A DNA stretch of 64,000 bases from Candidatus Micrarchaeum acidiphilum ARMAN-2 (GCA_009387755.1 GG697240.1:188001-252000); one strand, 5' to 3'. Positions 33,801-42,624 are shown, counted from the first letter of the stretch. A program made the numbers and translations. The notes: generated by a model from the letters alone, not told the origin.

Positions 33801-34970
33801 ATCCGATATGCTGTTTACCGCAGAAAAAGATACTAGATATGTAGAAAACGAGGGCGATATCGCGCTATACACATAGTTGCCGTCCTTTTGGTAAAGCAGG
33901 TTTGTTTCTATCGGGTTCCATGTGCTGTTTGCATACCTGTACATCGTAACTTGGAATGGGGATATATCCTTCGATTGTATCCATAAAGAATTTACGCTGA
34001 ACACGTACTCTGCCTTGTGCACGTATTGGTCGCTCAGGCTGCTGTTTATCAGCATGTATGTATAGACTGGTTTTTTAAAGCTCTGTGAAGCCTTTAGCAA
34101 CTGGCTTCCTATGCTTATTTTTACATTGGTATTGCTTGAAATGTCGTTTGTCGGTTCAACGTATATGGAGTCAAGGAACGCGTTTGGACCTGAGTTGCTG
34201 CCATTTGATACCCACAGTGGATTTAGTATCCCTGCATATACTTTTGGAGCACTGATTGAAATCGCATTTGCAGATAACTTGTGTGAATTTTTCACCATAT
34301 ACAGCACGCTGCTAGCTGGGTTTGCGTTATTTAGTGCTAATACAATATTCTGCTGTGTACCGTTGCTATAGTTCTGCGTGTACGCCAATATGTCCTGGAG
34401 GCCATTTGGAGGTCTCTTTTTGCTTGCAGTTATTTCGTTCATTAGATTGTATATTTTCTGGTATATTGCGGAATACTCTGACTGACTAAGATTGTACTTT
34501 AAAAGGCTGTTTGACACAAAGTTGGCATGTGGCAGTTGCTCTGAAAATTTTACTCTTATAACGCTTGATTCTAAACCATTCAGCATGCCGTTACTTGGAT
34601 ATGGCGTGTAAGTATTGCCATACGAAATTGAATTGGATATGGCGAAGGGTTCTATTGCTGCAATATTGTTAAACGTTATTGAGTTTGGTGCAAATGTGTT
34701 ACTTGTTACGGAGCCGTATGAAACGCTCCACTGCGTGCCGTTCGGAAGCCCGGACTCTACGAATTCCGTGTATGGCACTGTTGTAGATGAAGTTGTGCTT
34801 GACGACGTTGTTGTTGAAGTTGAACTTACTGAATTGCTTGTGCTTGAGGCGTATGCAAATGAAGCACTTGCGGCGTACATTACCACCGCAATCGCGATTG
34901 CAAACATAGCCAGGGCTCCAAGTGCGTACGCGCCCGGTACCCCGTTTCCATGCAGCTGCATGGGTTTCAT
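30825..34970 (-). CDS. Giant secreted/surface-layer-like glycoprotein (1381 aa)
   Basis: ATG 34970 is chosen because TTTATAA at 34997-35003 lies about 28 bases upstream; ATG 35006 precedes that box. A signal/anchor helix (GALAMFAIAIAVVMYAASAS) is followed by a Ser/Thr linker. GLPNGTQWSVSYG, GLPTGAVWNMTYDG and GLPSGTTWNAIYDG mark three repeats of a known archaeal surface domain. Residues of about 310-390 resemble a PGF-pre-PGF region (FQVTMYRYANSTWNPIETNL). Two long modules of about 330 residues, each starting near PGYxLYLCA, are tandem copies. N-glycosylation sequons are numerous. There is no C-terminal membrane helix, so it may be held by the N-terminus or by other proteins. Confidence 0.8.
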   Translation of the reverse strand: MKPMQLHGNGVPGAYALGALAMFAIAIAVVMYAASASFAYASSTSNSVSSTSTTTSSSTTSSTTVPYTEFVESGLPNGTQWSVSYGSVTSNTFAPNSITFNNIAAIEPFAISNSISYGNTYTPYPSNGMLNGLESSVIRVKFSEQLPHANFVSNSLLKYNLSQSEYSAIYQKIYNLMNEITASKKRPPNGLQDILAYTQNYSNGTQQNIVLALNNANPASSVLYMVKNSHKLSANAISISAPKVYAGILNPLWVSNGSNSGPNAFLDSIYVEPTNDISSNTNVKISIGSQLLKASQSFKKPVYTYMLINSSLSDQYVHKAEYVFSVNSLWIQSKDISPFQVTMYRYANSTWNPIETNLLYQKDGNYVYSAISPSFSTYLVSFSAVNSISDISDTQLTVNLTLTPGYNLYLCAGAVSTVFNSAPSWNVESEAPSGAATTKLNASVGYQSSNVCSLTEFNEAYYGMIVSGIGINASKYTAFAANASDSSSVSLTYTVTNSNSLVIVTAASGWYGGMTLAFTPSVSCKSTATYGTYTNTYVDVCQNQSAGTYTITASDGNLTSMALAAYVFPIGTVNLLDVPQSANMTISGVNYQNGASASIVGEQKVTANPPPTGNFTFHGWSTNNPSNIIIANSLNPTTSVGIQGNGTLTASWNGNSTFDESGLPTGAVWNMTYDGITENVIAPNAIVFSTAPGNFIFTTSNVTYNGITYIPTPSSGSLVAGNSTLISFSQKGVLTISAQYTTVPYNQSDIIRAIAPLSNETVDILIGSGTSKGTVVASGTGTASCNMYTCNSTKPYGVGSYNITAYLPSTGALSNSITVNVIKANPSLSLRVPRSFIYNGTGGKILFGISTYDSQLLGNLYVNNALSASTYKTGSFVTAPGVGTYNAVFNTTGNANYTATAITGNFEILPETSVVAYSSNGAYSSSTPLSITMKPGYPLYLCAVGVINHLKPGAPPSWTPSVTATGPLSRKPAASAGFQTSNTCTASTPAADPNMSLVGIGVNAKSYTAYTAAANSATADSLTYTVSKSGSFVVIIGASGVSPSSFNIPSNCSLVNSIEDPDEADSAYVAVCQNQTVGTYTASSTLTGTGTGAAVLAAYVFNPYTVKFDDNPQSGVVYFEGKDYPNGFSANQIGNGTISAQPPPHFVFSYWSVSNTVNLTIKNDLASPTNLTIIGNGTVTANYNGITTFGETGLPSGTTWNAIYDGMLNSSSSNTIAFDTIPGNYLFTVPNQTVSGIKYVPFPDNGYIIAGNITQIKFSPVNVCNINLSPNAIDFGTLNPATSIPTVNSVIDSNSGTALAYLFIYGTKWASTSSNFGVSNTSWSATSNTPFASASKLSGTAFNTSIEIPASGSNTINLGVSIPSGQPSGAYTQTITIENSC

Positions 34971-34996
34971 ACGCACTTCCTTTGATTTTAAAAGCT

Positions 34997-35003
34997 TATA
35001 AAC
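34997..35003 (-). promoter_or_regulatory. TATA box of the giant surface protein
   Basis: TTTATAA on the minus strand lies 27-33 bases before ATG 34970, the distance expected for a leaderless archaeal transcript. This decides the start codon against ATG 35006. Confidence 0.5.
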
Positions 35004-35039
35004 CATTTTATTTGACTTTGCTTTTGCGTAATCTTATGG

Positions 35040-35885
35040 CTACTTATATTCGTAGAACCCTTCCTTGGACTTTCTTCCGAGCTTGCCCTGGCTTACCTTC
35101 TCGCTTATGAGCTTCGCCGGCTTGTATTTCTCGTCTCCGGTCTCGTTGTATATTGCCTCCATTATGTCCTTGCACACGTCAAGGCCTATGAAGTCTGCCA
35201 GCTCCAGGGGGCCCATGGGGTGGTTGAGGCCAAGCTTGACTATGGTGTCTATTCCTTCCCTGTCCGCAACACCTTTTTCCAAAAGCAGCGCTGCTTCGTT
35301 GAGCATAGGCATCAGCACGCTATTGGCTACAAAGCCAGGATAGTCTTTGACTCTGATTGGGACTTTTCCGCATGCCTTGGCAAGGCTTATTGCCATTGCA
35401 GCAGCATCCTCTGAAGTAGACTCTGCCACTACTATTTCAACGGGCTTCATTACAGGCACTGGATTGAAAAAGTGCATTCCGAGGAACTTTGACGGATCAG
35501 ATAGAGCTGATGCCATCTTTTTTATCGGTATCGAGGACGTGTTTGTTGCTATTATCGCCTGTCCGGAAAACTTTTCGATCTGCTTTAGCACGCCAGTCTT
35601 TTCATCGAGCTCTTCTGCAACGGCCTCTATTATTGCAGATGAGCCTGATATTTCAGAATAGTCTGTGGTAAGCTTGAGCATCGAAAGCAGTTTCTGCTTG
35701 TCCTGCTCTGACATTGCCCCTTTCTTTATCGCCTTGTCCATGCTTGCGCCGATTCTTTCAGCGCCCTTTTTTATTGATTCGTCGCTTCTTCCAACAACTA
35801 CTACCGAGTATCCTGCCTGCAAAAAGGACTGTGCTATGCCAGAGCCCATTGTTCCTGGACCAATTACAGATATTTTTCCAGCCAT
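35040..35885 (-). CDS. hbd: 3-hydroxyacyl-CoA (3-hydroxybutyryl-CoA) dehydrogenase
   Basis: 281 residues, standard for the single-domain bacterial/archaeal enzyme. The NAD-binding motif GPGTMGSGIAQ is at the N-terminus, the catalytic His is in GMHFFNPVPVM, and GLNHPMGPLELADFIG is the C-terminal dimer-domain signature. It oxidises 3-hydroxyacyl-CoA to 3-ketoacyl-CoA with NAD+. It is the last gene of the beta-oxidation operon, starting one base after the thiolase stop. Confidence 0.93.
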   Translation of the reverse strand: MAGKISVIGPGTMGSGIAQSFLQAGYSVVVVGRSDESIKKGAERIGASMDKAIKKGAMSEQDKQKLLSMLKLTTDYSEISGSSAIIEAVAEELDEKTGVLKQIEKFSGQAIIATNTSSIPIKKMASALSDPSKFLGMHFFNPVPVMKPVEIVVAESTSEDAAAMAISLAKACGKVPIRVKDYPGFVANSVLMPMLNEAALLLEKGVADREGIDTIVKLGLNHPMGPLELADFIGLDVCKDIMEAIYNETGDEKYKPAKLISEKVSQGKLGRKSKEGFYEYK

Positions 35886-37109
35886 TTAATCTACCCTGCT
35901 TATCACCATGGATGCGGATCCGCCGCCGCCGTGGCACAGCGATACCACCCCCATATTCTTTTTCCTGTCCCGCATTGCATGGACCAGGGTTGCGAGTAGC
36001 CTGGCGCCCGATGCACCTATCGGATGCCCAAGTGCAGTTGCGCCTCCGTTAACGTTGAGTTTGTCCAGGCTTATGCCCATTTCCTTTGCAACTCCGAGAA
36101 CCTGCACGCAGAATGCCTCGTTTATTTCGAACAGATCTACGTCTTCGATTGCCCTGCCTGTCTTTGAAAGGGCCTTGGATATTGAGTCTATAGGCGAAAG
36201 GCCGTACCAGTTGGGGTCTATCCCTCCATCGGCATAGGATTCTATCCTGGCAATGGGCTTCAGTCCCAGTTCCTTTACCTTTTTGCCTGATACCACTATC
36301 GAAAATGCAGCGCCGTCGCTTAGCTGCGACGCATTGCCAGCAGTTACCGTGCCGCCCTCCTTGAAAGCGGGCTTAAGCGCGGCCAGCTTTTCTATGCTTG
36401 TATCGCGGCGTATGCCTTCGTCCTGGGAGAAGACCTCGCCGCTCTTGAGCTTTATTGGTATGATTTCGTCCCTGAACTTTCCATTGTCGGTTGCGTATGC
36501 TGCGCGCCTGTGGCTTTCAACTGCAAATTTGTCCTGGTCTCCGCGCGCTATGCCGTCCTTTTCGCCTATTTTTTCCGCTATCGTGCCCATGTGCATGTCA
36601 GAGTAGCAGTCCCAGAGGCCTGTGTACAACATTTCGTCGACCAAATCATAGGAATCTGCGCTCCCGTTTGCATTTGCAAAATCGTACAGCTCCTTTAGTT
36701 TAACATTGCCAAATTTCCTGAATGAGCGCACGCCCTTGACAGTGTGCGGCGAGTTGGTCATGCTTTCAATGCCGCCGGCTATTACGATATCAGAATTTCC
36801 TGCCTGTATCGACTCCGCGGCAAGCGAAACGGCCTTCAGGCCGGATGCACATACCATGTTGACGTTGAGCGTTGGCACGGTGTTCTTTAGCCCAGAGTAT
36901 ATCAGGACCTGCTTTGCCGGATTCTGCCCGAGCCCTGCGGAAAGCACGTTTCCGACTATTATGCTGTCAGGGACAGCACCCATTTTTGATTTTGAAACAA
37001 GACCCTTGACCACTTCTGCTCCAAGAGCCGTTGCAGTAAATTCTGACAGCCTGCCCATGAATTTTCCTATGGGGCTCCTCACAGATTCCAGTATGTATGC
37101 ATCCTCCAT
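35886..37109 (-). CDS. Acetyl-CoA acetyltransferase / 3-ketoacyl-CoA thiolase
   Basis: 407 residues from ATG 37109, preceded by GGCGGTGTGG; a longer frame from 37136 would overlap the hydratase by 14 bases. The acyl-accepting Cys is in NMVCASGLKA, GHPIGASGARL carries the His, and SLCHGGGGSASM the second Cys. It splits 3-ketoacyl-CoA to acetyl-CoA plus a shortened acyl-CoA, or works in reverse. It lies between the hydratase and dehydrogenase genes of the same pathway. Confidence 0.92.
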   Translation of the reverse strand: MEDAYILESVRSPIGKFMGRLSEFTATALGAEVVKGLVSKSKMGAVPDSIIVGNVLSAGLGQNPAKQVLIYSGLKNTVPTLNVNMVCASGLKAVSLAAESIQAGNSDIVIAGGIESMTNSPHTVKGVRSFRKFGNVKLKELYDFANANGSADSYDLVDEMLYTGLWDCYSDMHMGTIAEKIGEKDGIARGDQDKFAVESHRRAAYATDNGKFRDEIIPIKLKSGEVFSQDEGIRRDTSIEKLAALKPAFKEGGTVTAGNASQLSDGAAFSIVVSGKKVKELGLKPIARIESYADGGIDPNWYGLSPIDSISKALSKTGRAIEDVDLFEINEAFCVQVLGVAKEMGISLDKLNVNGGATALGHPIGASGARLLATLVHAMRDRKKNMGVVSLCHGGGGSASMVISRVD

Positions 37110-37122
37110 TTCCACACCGCCA

Positions 37123-37866
37123 TTATTTGTTATCATGAGGTTTTACGAAACCTGATATCTTAGACTTTGCTTCTTCGCTAAGCAGGGCCTTTACGAAGTT
37201 TGACCTTTCGCTTGACGAATCAAGTTTTATGCCCCCGTTTATAGAGCGCTTAGCGTAGAATATGCCTGGAGCGTTCTGAACAACGGATTTGCAAAAGTTT
37301 TTTGATTCTGAGATAGCATCGTGAGATATCCTGTCTATCAGGCCGATCCTAAGCGCTTCATCCGCATTTACGGCCCTGGCGGTAAGTATCATGTCCTTCG
37401 CCTTCTGAAGCCCTATTATTTTTTCAAGCCGGTATGTTGCCCCGCCGCCAGGAGGTATGCCGAATTTCACTTCTGGCTGCGAAAATACTGAATCAGGCGA
37501 GGCTATCCGGAAGTCGCACGCCATTGCAAGCTCGTTTCCGCCGCCCATACAGTAGCCGCTTATGGCAGCAACAAATAGCTTTTCAGAGGACCATATGCCG
37601 TTGGTAACCCTGTAGAAAAGGTCAAATATCTCTTCTGCCTCGGTACTGCTTTCAGCGCTTAGCAGATAATTAAGGTCTGCTCCTGCAGAGAATGCCTTGC
37701 CGCCGGCGCCGGATATTACCACTGCCTTGCATGCCTTGTTTGAATCTGCAAGGCTTATTTTCTCCTGCAATGACAACAGGGTTTGCCTATCAAGCGCGTT
37801 GTGCTTCTCAGGCCTATTTATCTGGATTGTTGATATCTCGCCCTCTGTGTATTCTACAACCGCCAT
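37123..37866 (-). CDS. Enoyl-CoA hydratase (crotonase family)
   Basis: 247 residues. The oxyanion-hole region is AFSAGADLNYL. Both catalytic glutamates are at their usual places, in GGGNELAMACD and SQPEVKFGIPPGGG. It hydrates trans-2-enoyl-CoA to 3-hydroxyacyl-CoA. It is 49 bases behind acyl-CoA dehydrogenase 1 and runs into the thiolase gene. Confidence 0.92.
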   Translation of the reverse strand: MAVVEYTEGEISTIQINRPEKHNALDRQTLLSLQEKISLADSNKACKAVVISGAGGKAFSAGADLNYLLSAESSTEAEEIFDLFYRVTNGIWSSEKLFVAAISGYCMGGGNELAMACDFRIASPDSVFSQPEVKFGIPPGGGATYRLEKIIGLQKAKDMILTARAVNADEALRIGLIDRISHDAISESKNFCKSVVQNAPGIFYAKRSINGGIKLDSSSERSNFVKALLSEEAKSKISGFVKPHDNK

Positions 37867-37915
37867 TTAACTGCCCATTTCCTATTGTGAGCAAAAGATT
37901 AAAGCCTTTCACACG

Positions 37916-39145
37916 TTATCTGTAAGCCTTGAATTCGTCGCCAAGCAGTTCCGACGCGATCTTGAGGTCATGGATCTCGTCGGTGCCTTCGTATATCCTT
38001 GCGACCCTGCTGTCGCAGAAGAGCTGCCCCACAGGGGACATGAGCGAGTAGCCGAATCCGCCGTGGACCTGCACTGCCCTGTCGGCGGATTCAAAAGCGA
38101 GCCTTGAGGCGATGCGCTTCGCCATCGCGGAGTACATATCCATTTCCCGAAGCGCGGGAACATTGTTCGGGTCCTTGTCAAATTCCTGCTTTTTCATTGC
38201 GGCATAGAATATCGGCCATCTTGCCATTTCGAGGTTCTGGCGCATTGCGGAGATGTGCTGCTGTATCAGCTGGTGTTTGCCTATCTGCTTTCCGTGCTGG
38301 ACTCTTTCCCTTGACCGCTTTAAAGAGGCATTAAGCGAGGCCTCTATTACACCTATACATGCGGAGCCTATACCTATCCTTCCGTTCAGCAATGCGGAAT
38401 AAGCAACGCGCAGGCCATTGCCGATTCCGCCGAGCACTGCGTCTTTTTCCACAAGAACATTTTCAAAGCTGAGCATGGATGTGTCTGAGGTGAAAAGGCC
38501 GATCTTTTCCTCCAGTTTCATTTCGACCTTAAAACCTTTGCTTTTTGTGTCAACTATAAATGCGGTTATCTCCTTTTTCGGCCCTGGAGCCTTTCTTGCA
38601 GCAAACAGTATTATATAATTGCAGATGGACCCGTTAGATATGAGATATTTGGTGCCGTTTAGCAGATAGCCCCCTTGGCTCTCTTCATACGTTGTGGATA
38701 TGAGCGACTGATCACTGCCTTCGCCAGGCTCGGTCAGGCCGAACGCGAAGATCGATTTGCCAGAGCACATGTTTTTGAGGTGCTCCGACTTCTGCTCTTC
38801 CGTGCCCCAGCGCTGGACTGTAGGCTCAGCTATGAACGTCTGTACATCGTATAACGTAGATACGCCTAGGCCAAGTTGGCCCAGCCTCTGCTGCACAAGC
38901 GCGTGCACCAAAGCCCCAGAGCCTGTGCCGCCGTATTTCTTTTCCACCGGAACCCCGAAAAGGTTGTGCTTGGCCAGAATCCCGATTGCTTCAGAGTTGA
39001 ACTCGTGCTTCAGGTAGTGCTCGTATTCGGGCTCTGCAAGCTCTTCTGCTGCCTTGTCCGCTTCTTCTAGAACGCCAACGTCTTTGTCAGATAGCGCGCC
39101 GAGCTCCTTAAGGTCATCAATATCACTCTTGAAAAGCGCTTCCAT
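37916..39145 (-). CDS. Acyl-CoA dehydrogenase 1
   Basis: 409 residues. FAFGLTEPGEGSDQ is the FAD/substrate segment, FESADRAVQVHGGFGYS the flavin-binding region, and RIYEGTDEI carries the catalytic Glu. It oxidises acyl-CoA to enoyl-CoA, passing electrons to an electron carrier; no ETF genes are in the window. It shares two DNA tracts of about 145 bp at roughly 99 percent identity with acyl-CoA dehydrogenase 2, separated by diverged sequence, indicating gene conversion. It starts 2 bases after the carbonic-anhydrase-like gene. Confidence 0.93.
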   Translation of the reverse strand: MEALFKSDIDDLKELGALSDKDVGVLEEADKAAEELAEPEYEHYLKHEFNSEAIGILAKHNLFGVPVEKKYGGTGSGALVHALVQQRLGQLGLGVSTLYDVQTFIAEPTVQRWGTEEQKSEHLKNMCSGKSIFAFGLTEPGEGSDQSLISTTYEESQGGYLLNGTKYLISNGSICNYIILFAARKAPGPKKEITAFIVDTKSKGFKVEMKLEEKIGLFTSDTSMLSFENVLVEKDAVLGGIGNGLRVAYSALLNGRIGIGSACIGVIEASLNASLKRSRERVQHGKQIGKHQLIQQHISAMRQNLEMARWPIFYAAMKKQEFDKDPNNVPALREMDMYSAMAKRIASRLAFESADRAVQVHGGFGYSLMSPVGQLFCDSRVARIYEGTDEIHDLKIASELLGDEFKAYR

Positions 39146-39147
39146 TC

Positions 39148-39687
39148 TTACACTCCGCCGTTTTCAGTTTTTGCCTGGCCGCCCAGGTACCTGTCCTTTA
39201 ATTTTACATATGCCTTCCAGTTTCTTGTTATCCTTGCCCTGTGCGCGGGTGTAACCTTTCCGCGAACCTTTCCTGGAACGCCCATCACTATGCTGTGCGG
39301 AGGTATTGTCGAACCTTCAGGAACTACTGCGCCAGCAGCAATTATGCACCAATCGCCTATTTTTGCACCTTCGAGTATGATGCTTCCCATTCCAATCAGG
39401 CAATTGTCCCCTATTGTGCAACCGTGCACTATTGCATTATGACCTATTGATACGTTGTTTCCCACTACTGTGGGGAATTTGTCTGCAGTGCCATGCATTA
39501 CCGAGTTGTCCTGAACGCTGGTGTTGTTGCCTATGCGTATGTAGTGCATGTCTCCTCTTAGCACAGTTCCATACCATATGCTTGAGTTCTTTCCTATCTC
39601 GACGTCACCCAATATCACTGCGCTCTCTGCCACAAATGAAGTTTTGTCTATTTTCGGCCTCTTGTTGCCGAATTTAATTATGGACAT
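39148..39687 (-). CDS. Gamma-carbonic-anhydrase-like left-handed beta-helix protein
   Basis: 179 residues from ATG 39687; a longer frame from 39738 would overlap the preceding gene. Hexapeptide repeats (VILGDVEIGKNSSIWYG, VGNNVSIGHNAIVHG) form the left-handed beta-helix. Histidines of MHGT and of SIGHNAIVHG match the zinc ligands of the gamma-CA/PaaY family. In bacteria PaaY-like members hydrolyse CoA thioesters, which would suit its place between two acyl-CoA dehydrogenases; carbonic anhydrase is the alternative. Confidence 0.85.
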   Translation of the reverse strand: MSIIKFGNKRPKIDKTSFVAESAVILGDVEIGKNSSIWYGTVLRGDMHYIRIGNNTSVQDNSVMHGTADKFPTVVGNNVSIGHNAIVHGCTIGDNCLIGMGSIILEGAKIGDWCIIAAGAVVPEGSTIPPHSIVMGVPGKVRGKVTPAHRARITRNWKAYVKLKDRYLGGQAKTENGGV

Positions 39688-39694
39688 TGGACCA

Positions 39695-40915
39695 CTATGA
39701 ATATGCCTCGAACCCTTCTCCCAGGATACTTGAGGCAATTTTCAGATCCTGGATCTCGTCGGTGCCTTCGTATATCCTTGCGACCCTGCTGTCGCAGAAG
39801 AGCTGCCCCACAGGGGACATGAGCGAGTAGCCGAATCCGCCGTGGACCTGCACTGCCCTGTCGGCAGATTCAAAAGCAAGCCTTGAGGCGATGCGCTTAG
39901 CAAGCGAAACGCGGAGCTCTACCTCTTCCATGAGGGCCTTGTCATTCGGATTGCTTTCGTACTCTCCTTTCCTGATTGCCGCGAAATAGGTCGGCCATCT
40001 TGCCATTTCGAGGTTCTGGCGCATTGCGGAGATGTGCTGCTGTATCAGCTGGTGTTTGCCTATCTGCTTACCGTGCTGGACTCTTTCCCTTGACCGCTTT
40101 AGAGAGGCATTAAGCGAGGCCTCTATTACACCTACGCAGCCTGCTGCAACTCCGAGCCTGGCATTTAGCAGGGCGGAATACGCAACCGGCATGCCCCTGC
40201 CCTCAGGGCCTATCATATTCTCTTTCGGCGCGGCTACGTTTTCGAAGTCAAGCATCCCTGTATCCGAAGTGAAGAGTCCTATTTTTTCCCTGAGCTCCAT
40301 GCGGCTCAGGCCTGCGCTCTTTGCATCTACCAGTATTGCGCTTATTGTGCCTGGATTCTCTGCGGACCGCGCAAAAACCAATATGTAGTCAGCAATAGTT
40401 CCGTTTGATATCAGGTACTTGGTGCCGTTTATTATATAGCGGTCTCCTTCCTTTTTGTACTGCGTCTTTAGGGAAGCTGGATCGCTTCCTGCCTCTGGCT
40501 CGGTCAGGCCGAATGCAAACACCTTTTCCTTACGGACCGCCTTTGGCAGGTATTCAGACTTCTGCTCTTCCGTGCCCCAGCGCTGGATCGTCTGAGCGCA
40601 TAAGAAAACCTGCACATTTATGAAGCTTGAAAGGCCCAATCCCAGCTGGCCCAGGCGCTCTTTTTCCAAGGCGGATATAATAGGCGGCATTTCCAGTCCG
40701 CCATATTCTTTTTTTATTGGTATGCCGAGGAGATTGTGCTTTGCAAGTATGCCTGGAGCCTCCGAGTTGAACTCGTGCTTCAGGTAGTGCTCGTATTCAG
40801 GCTCTGCGATCTCGTCGGCTGCCCTGTCTGAAGCCTCCAGGACCTTCATCTCATCGTCGCTGAATTTGCGGAGCCTTTCAAGATCTTTTATCGAATTTGC
40901 GAACTGCTCTTCCAT
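39695..40915 (-). CDS. Acyl-CoA dehydrogenase 2
   Basis: 406 residues with the same motifs as acyl-CoA dehydrogenase 1 (FAFGLTEPEAGSDP, ADRAVQVHGGFGYS, catalytic Glu in RIYEGTDEI). The two differ across most of the substrate-binding half, suggesting different chain-length or branch preference, but are nearly identical in two internal blocks. Second gene of the operon, 3 bases after the CoxG-like gene. Confidence 0.93.
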   Translation of the reverse strand: MEEQFANSIKDLERLRKFSDDEMKVLEASDRAADEIAEPEYEHYLKHEFNSEAPGILAKHNLLGIPIKKEYGGLEMPPIISALEKERLGQLGLGLSSFINVQVFLCAQTIQRWGTEEQKSEYLPKAVRKEKVFAFGLTEPEAGSDPASLKTQYKKEGDRYIINGTKYLISNGTIADYILVFARSAENPGTISAILVDAKSAGLSRMELREKIGLFTSDTGMLDFENVAAPKENMIGPEGRGMPVAYSALLNARLGVAAGCVGVIEASLNASLKRSRERVQHGKQIGKHQLIQQHISAMRQNLEMARWPTYFAAIRKGEYESNPNDKALMEEVELRVSLAKRIASRLAFESADRAVQVHGGFGYSLMSPVGQLFCDSRVARIYEGTDEIQDLKIASSILGEGFEAYS

Positions 40916-40918
40916 TTA

Positions 40919-41374
40919 CTACACCGACTCTGGGCCTTTTTCGATTTTCTCCTTGACCTTTGATATTATCTCGCCGACCTTTTCATCGGTCGCCTTCCGT
41001 ATTATGGATTCGCTTACCCCGCTTATTATGCCGGTGAATTCGGCATCGGATTTCCAGTCTATTGTCGTTGAATTTCCAGAGCCCGACATCTTTATCGAGA
41101 GGTTCATTTTTACCGTGCTGCCCAAACCCTTGCCCTGAAAGGTGTATGTCACTTCGTCGTTCCCTGCCTCTGCAATTGAACCATCCATCCTTATAGTACC
41201 CTTAACTACGCTTATACCGACTCCGATGTTTATTGTAAACGTTTGGTCCCCTGTCTTTGCAAAATTGCTTGCATCAGGTATGCACGAAAATACTTCCTCC
41301 GGATTTAGAACGAAGCTCCTTACGGTAGATATTTCAGCGCCAAGCTGCACAGACCCATCGGATTGTATACGCAT
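40919..41374 (-). CDS. CoxG-like SRPBCC family protein
   Basis: 151 residues. The layout VLNPEEVFSCIPDASNFAKT, then FTINIGVGISVVKGTIRMDG and the C-terminal helix EKVGEIISKVKEKIEK, fits the CO-dehydrogenase subunit G/polyketide-cyclase-like fold, which binds hydrophobic ligands. No CO-dehydrogenase genes are nearby. As the first gene of the beta-oxidation operon it may bind a fatty-acyl or quinone-like molecule (inference). Confidence 0.75.
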   Translation of the reverse strand: MRIQSDGSVQLGAEISTVRSFVLNPEEVFSCIPDASNFAKTGDQTFTINIGVGISVVKGTIRMDGSIAEAGNDEVTYTFQGKGLGSTVKMNLSIKMSGSGNSTTIDWKSDAEFTGIISGVSESIIRKATDEKVGEIISKVKEKIEKGPESV

Positions 41375-41477
41375 AATTACCCTTTGGCTGCCAAGCTTTT
41401 AATACTTTTATAACAGGTTTTTTACTGCCGGCTACCGGGCATGAGGGCTATTTATGGGGCGCTGGGGCACAGTGCTG

Positions 41478-42284
41478 TCATATCCTGTCCAGGGGATTCT
41501 CGCCCCTGAACCTGAAAATCCTGAAAAATGTGTAGAACGCAAAGACGTCGAGCGCGAAGGGCAGGTAGCCCAAGTATCCTATTAGGGGCATTTCAAAAAG
41601 CCTGAACTGCGGCAGGAATATGGATGGCAGGAAATAAAGCCACTTCGCGTATGAGAGGTAGTTCCACATTTCCCAGAAAAAGCCCATTATTATCCCTGAG
41701 AGAAACAGCTGGAACATTTCGCTCCACCTGCCTGTGGTCATTTTTCCGAATACGCTGGCGTTTCCCATCAGGTAGTTTATCGGGTCCAAGATCAGGAATA
41801 TGCCTATCCATATGAGCGGAAACGCTGCTTTGGGCACGAAAATGGGTATAATCATAAGCGCAACGCCAAGAGCTATTGAGGGCTTCATTATGCCCTTTGA
41901 TATTTTCGGCAGCCTGACATTTTTGAATATGCCGAGCGCCTTTACGAGCGTGAAAGTCTCTGCTACGGCCGGGAGTATGGTCGTGAAATCCAGGAGGTGC
42001 TCGTACCACACCCAGTGTATGTATATCCAGTCTACTGCAGTAAGGTTGTACAGCTCGGATATGAGCCAGAACGGCACAGATATGAGCAGCATGAGCAGAA
42101 ATTCCCACGGGTAAGTGCTTATTATTGACCTGTGCCTTATCTTGTACACTATGCTGTCAAAAAGGAATATGTAGCCGTACCACGCTATCGGTATGTAGAA
42201 CAGAGCGAAGGGCTCGACTTTCGTAAAGAAATTTATGTTGGCAAATGCCAGCATGAAAATTCCAAGATAGCCGTACCATTTCAT
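41478..42284 (-). CDS. Polytopic membrane protein, unknown function
   Basis: 268 residues from ATG 42284; the frame extends to a TTG at 42320, which is less likely. About seven or eight hydrophobic segments rich in Trp, Tyr and Phe are visible (WEFLLMLLISVPFWLISEL, MIIPIFVPKAAFPLIWIGIF). Short loops carry conserved-looking charged pairs (ELYN, EMWNYLSY). I do not recognise a transporter or enzyme signature. It lies between the beta-oxidation operon and the repeat-bracketed ATPase gene. Confidence 0.65.
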   Translation of the reverse strand: MKWYGYLGIFMLAFANINFFTKVEPFALFYIPIAWYGYIFLFDSIVYKIRHRSIISTYPWEFLLMLLISVPFWLISELYNLTAVDWIYIHWVWYEHLLDFTTILPAVAETFTLVKALGIFKNVRLPKISKGIMKPSIALGVALMIIPIFVPKAAFPLIWIGIFLILDPINYLMGNASVFGKMTTGRWSEMFQLFLSGIIMGFFWEMWNYLSYAKWLYFLPSIFLPQFRLFEMPLIGYLGYLPFALDVFAFYTFFRIFRFRGENPLDRI

Positions 42285-42624
42285 AGATGCACCGTATTTG
42301 GGGTTATGCGCCTGCCGCAATGAAACGCAGTGCAGGCAGGAGCGTATTTATTGAGCCGGCAAGGTTTTTATTTTTGTATATTTTTTATCCTGCAGCGCAA
42401 TGCCGCATGCCCCGTGGCGCGGCGATGCCTGCGTATAAGCTTTGTTGAAAAAGTCAAATTTTGTTGATAAAGTGTGATTGTTGTTGAAAAAGTAAGACTA
42501 AATCAACAAAGCTCAAAAAGAGGTTTCCAACACGATCAATTTTTGCAATGGCTTGTGTAAATGCAGATTTGCAATTTTCTGAAATCCCCACTTGCGGGTT
42601 GTGACCGCAGTTATGACTAAAATA
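42285..42624. other. Intergenic region with hairpin repeat B
   Basis: Contains the minus-strand promoter region of the membrane-protein gene and hairpin repeat copy B (42438-42513). The remaining 42514-42624 shows no gene. Confidence 0.55.
42438..42513. repeat. Dispersed hairpin repeat, copy B
   Basis: AGCTTTGTTGAAAAAGTC opens the element; two more direct units (TTTGTTGATAAAGT and TTGTTGAAAAAGT) follow, and ACTAAATCAACAAAGCT closes it as the inverted unit. The ends AGCTTTGTTGA and TCAACAAAGCT are perfectly complementary. It lies on the 3' side of the ATPase gene at 42625. Confidence 0.7.
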
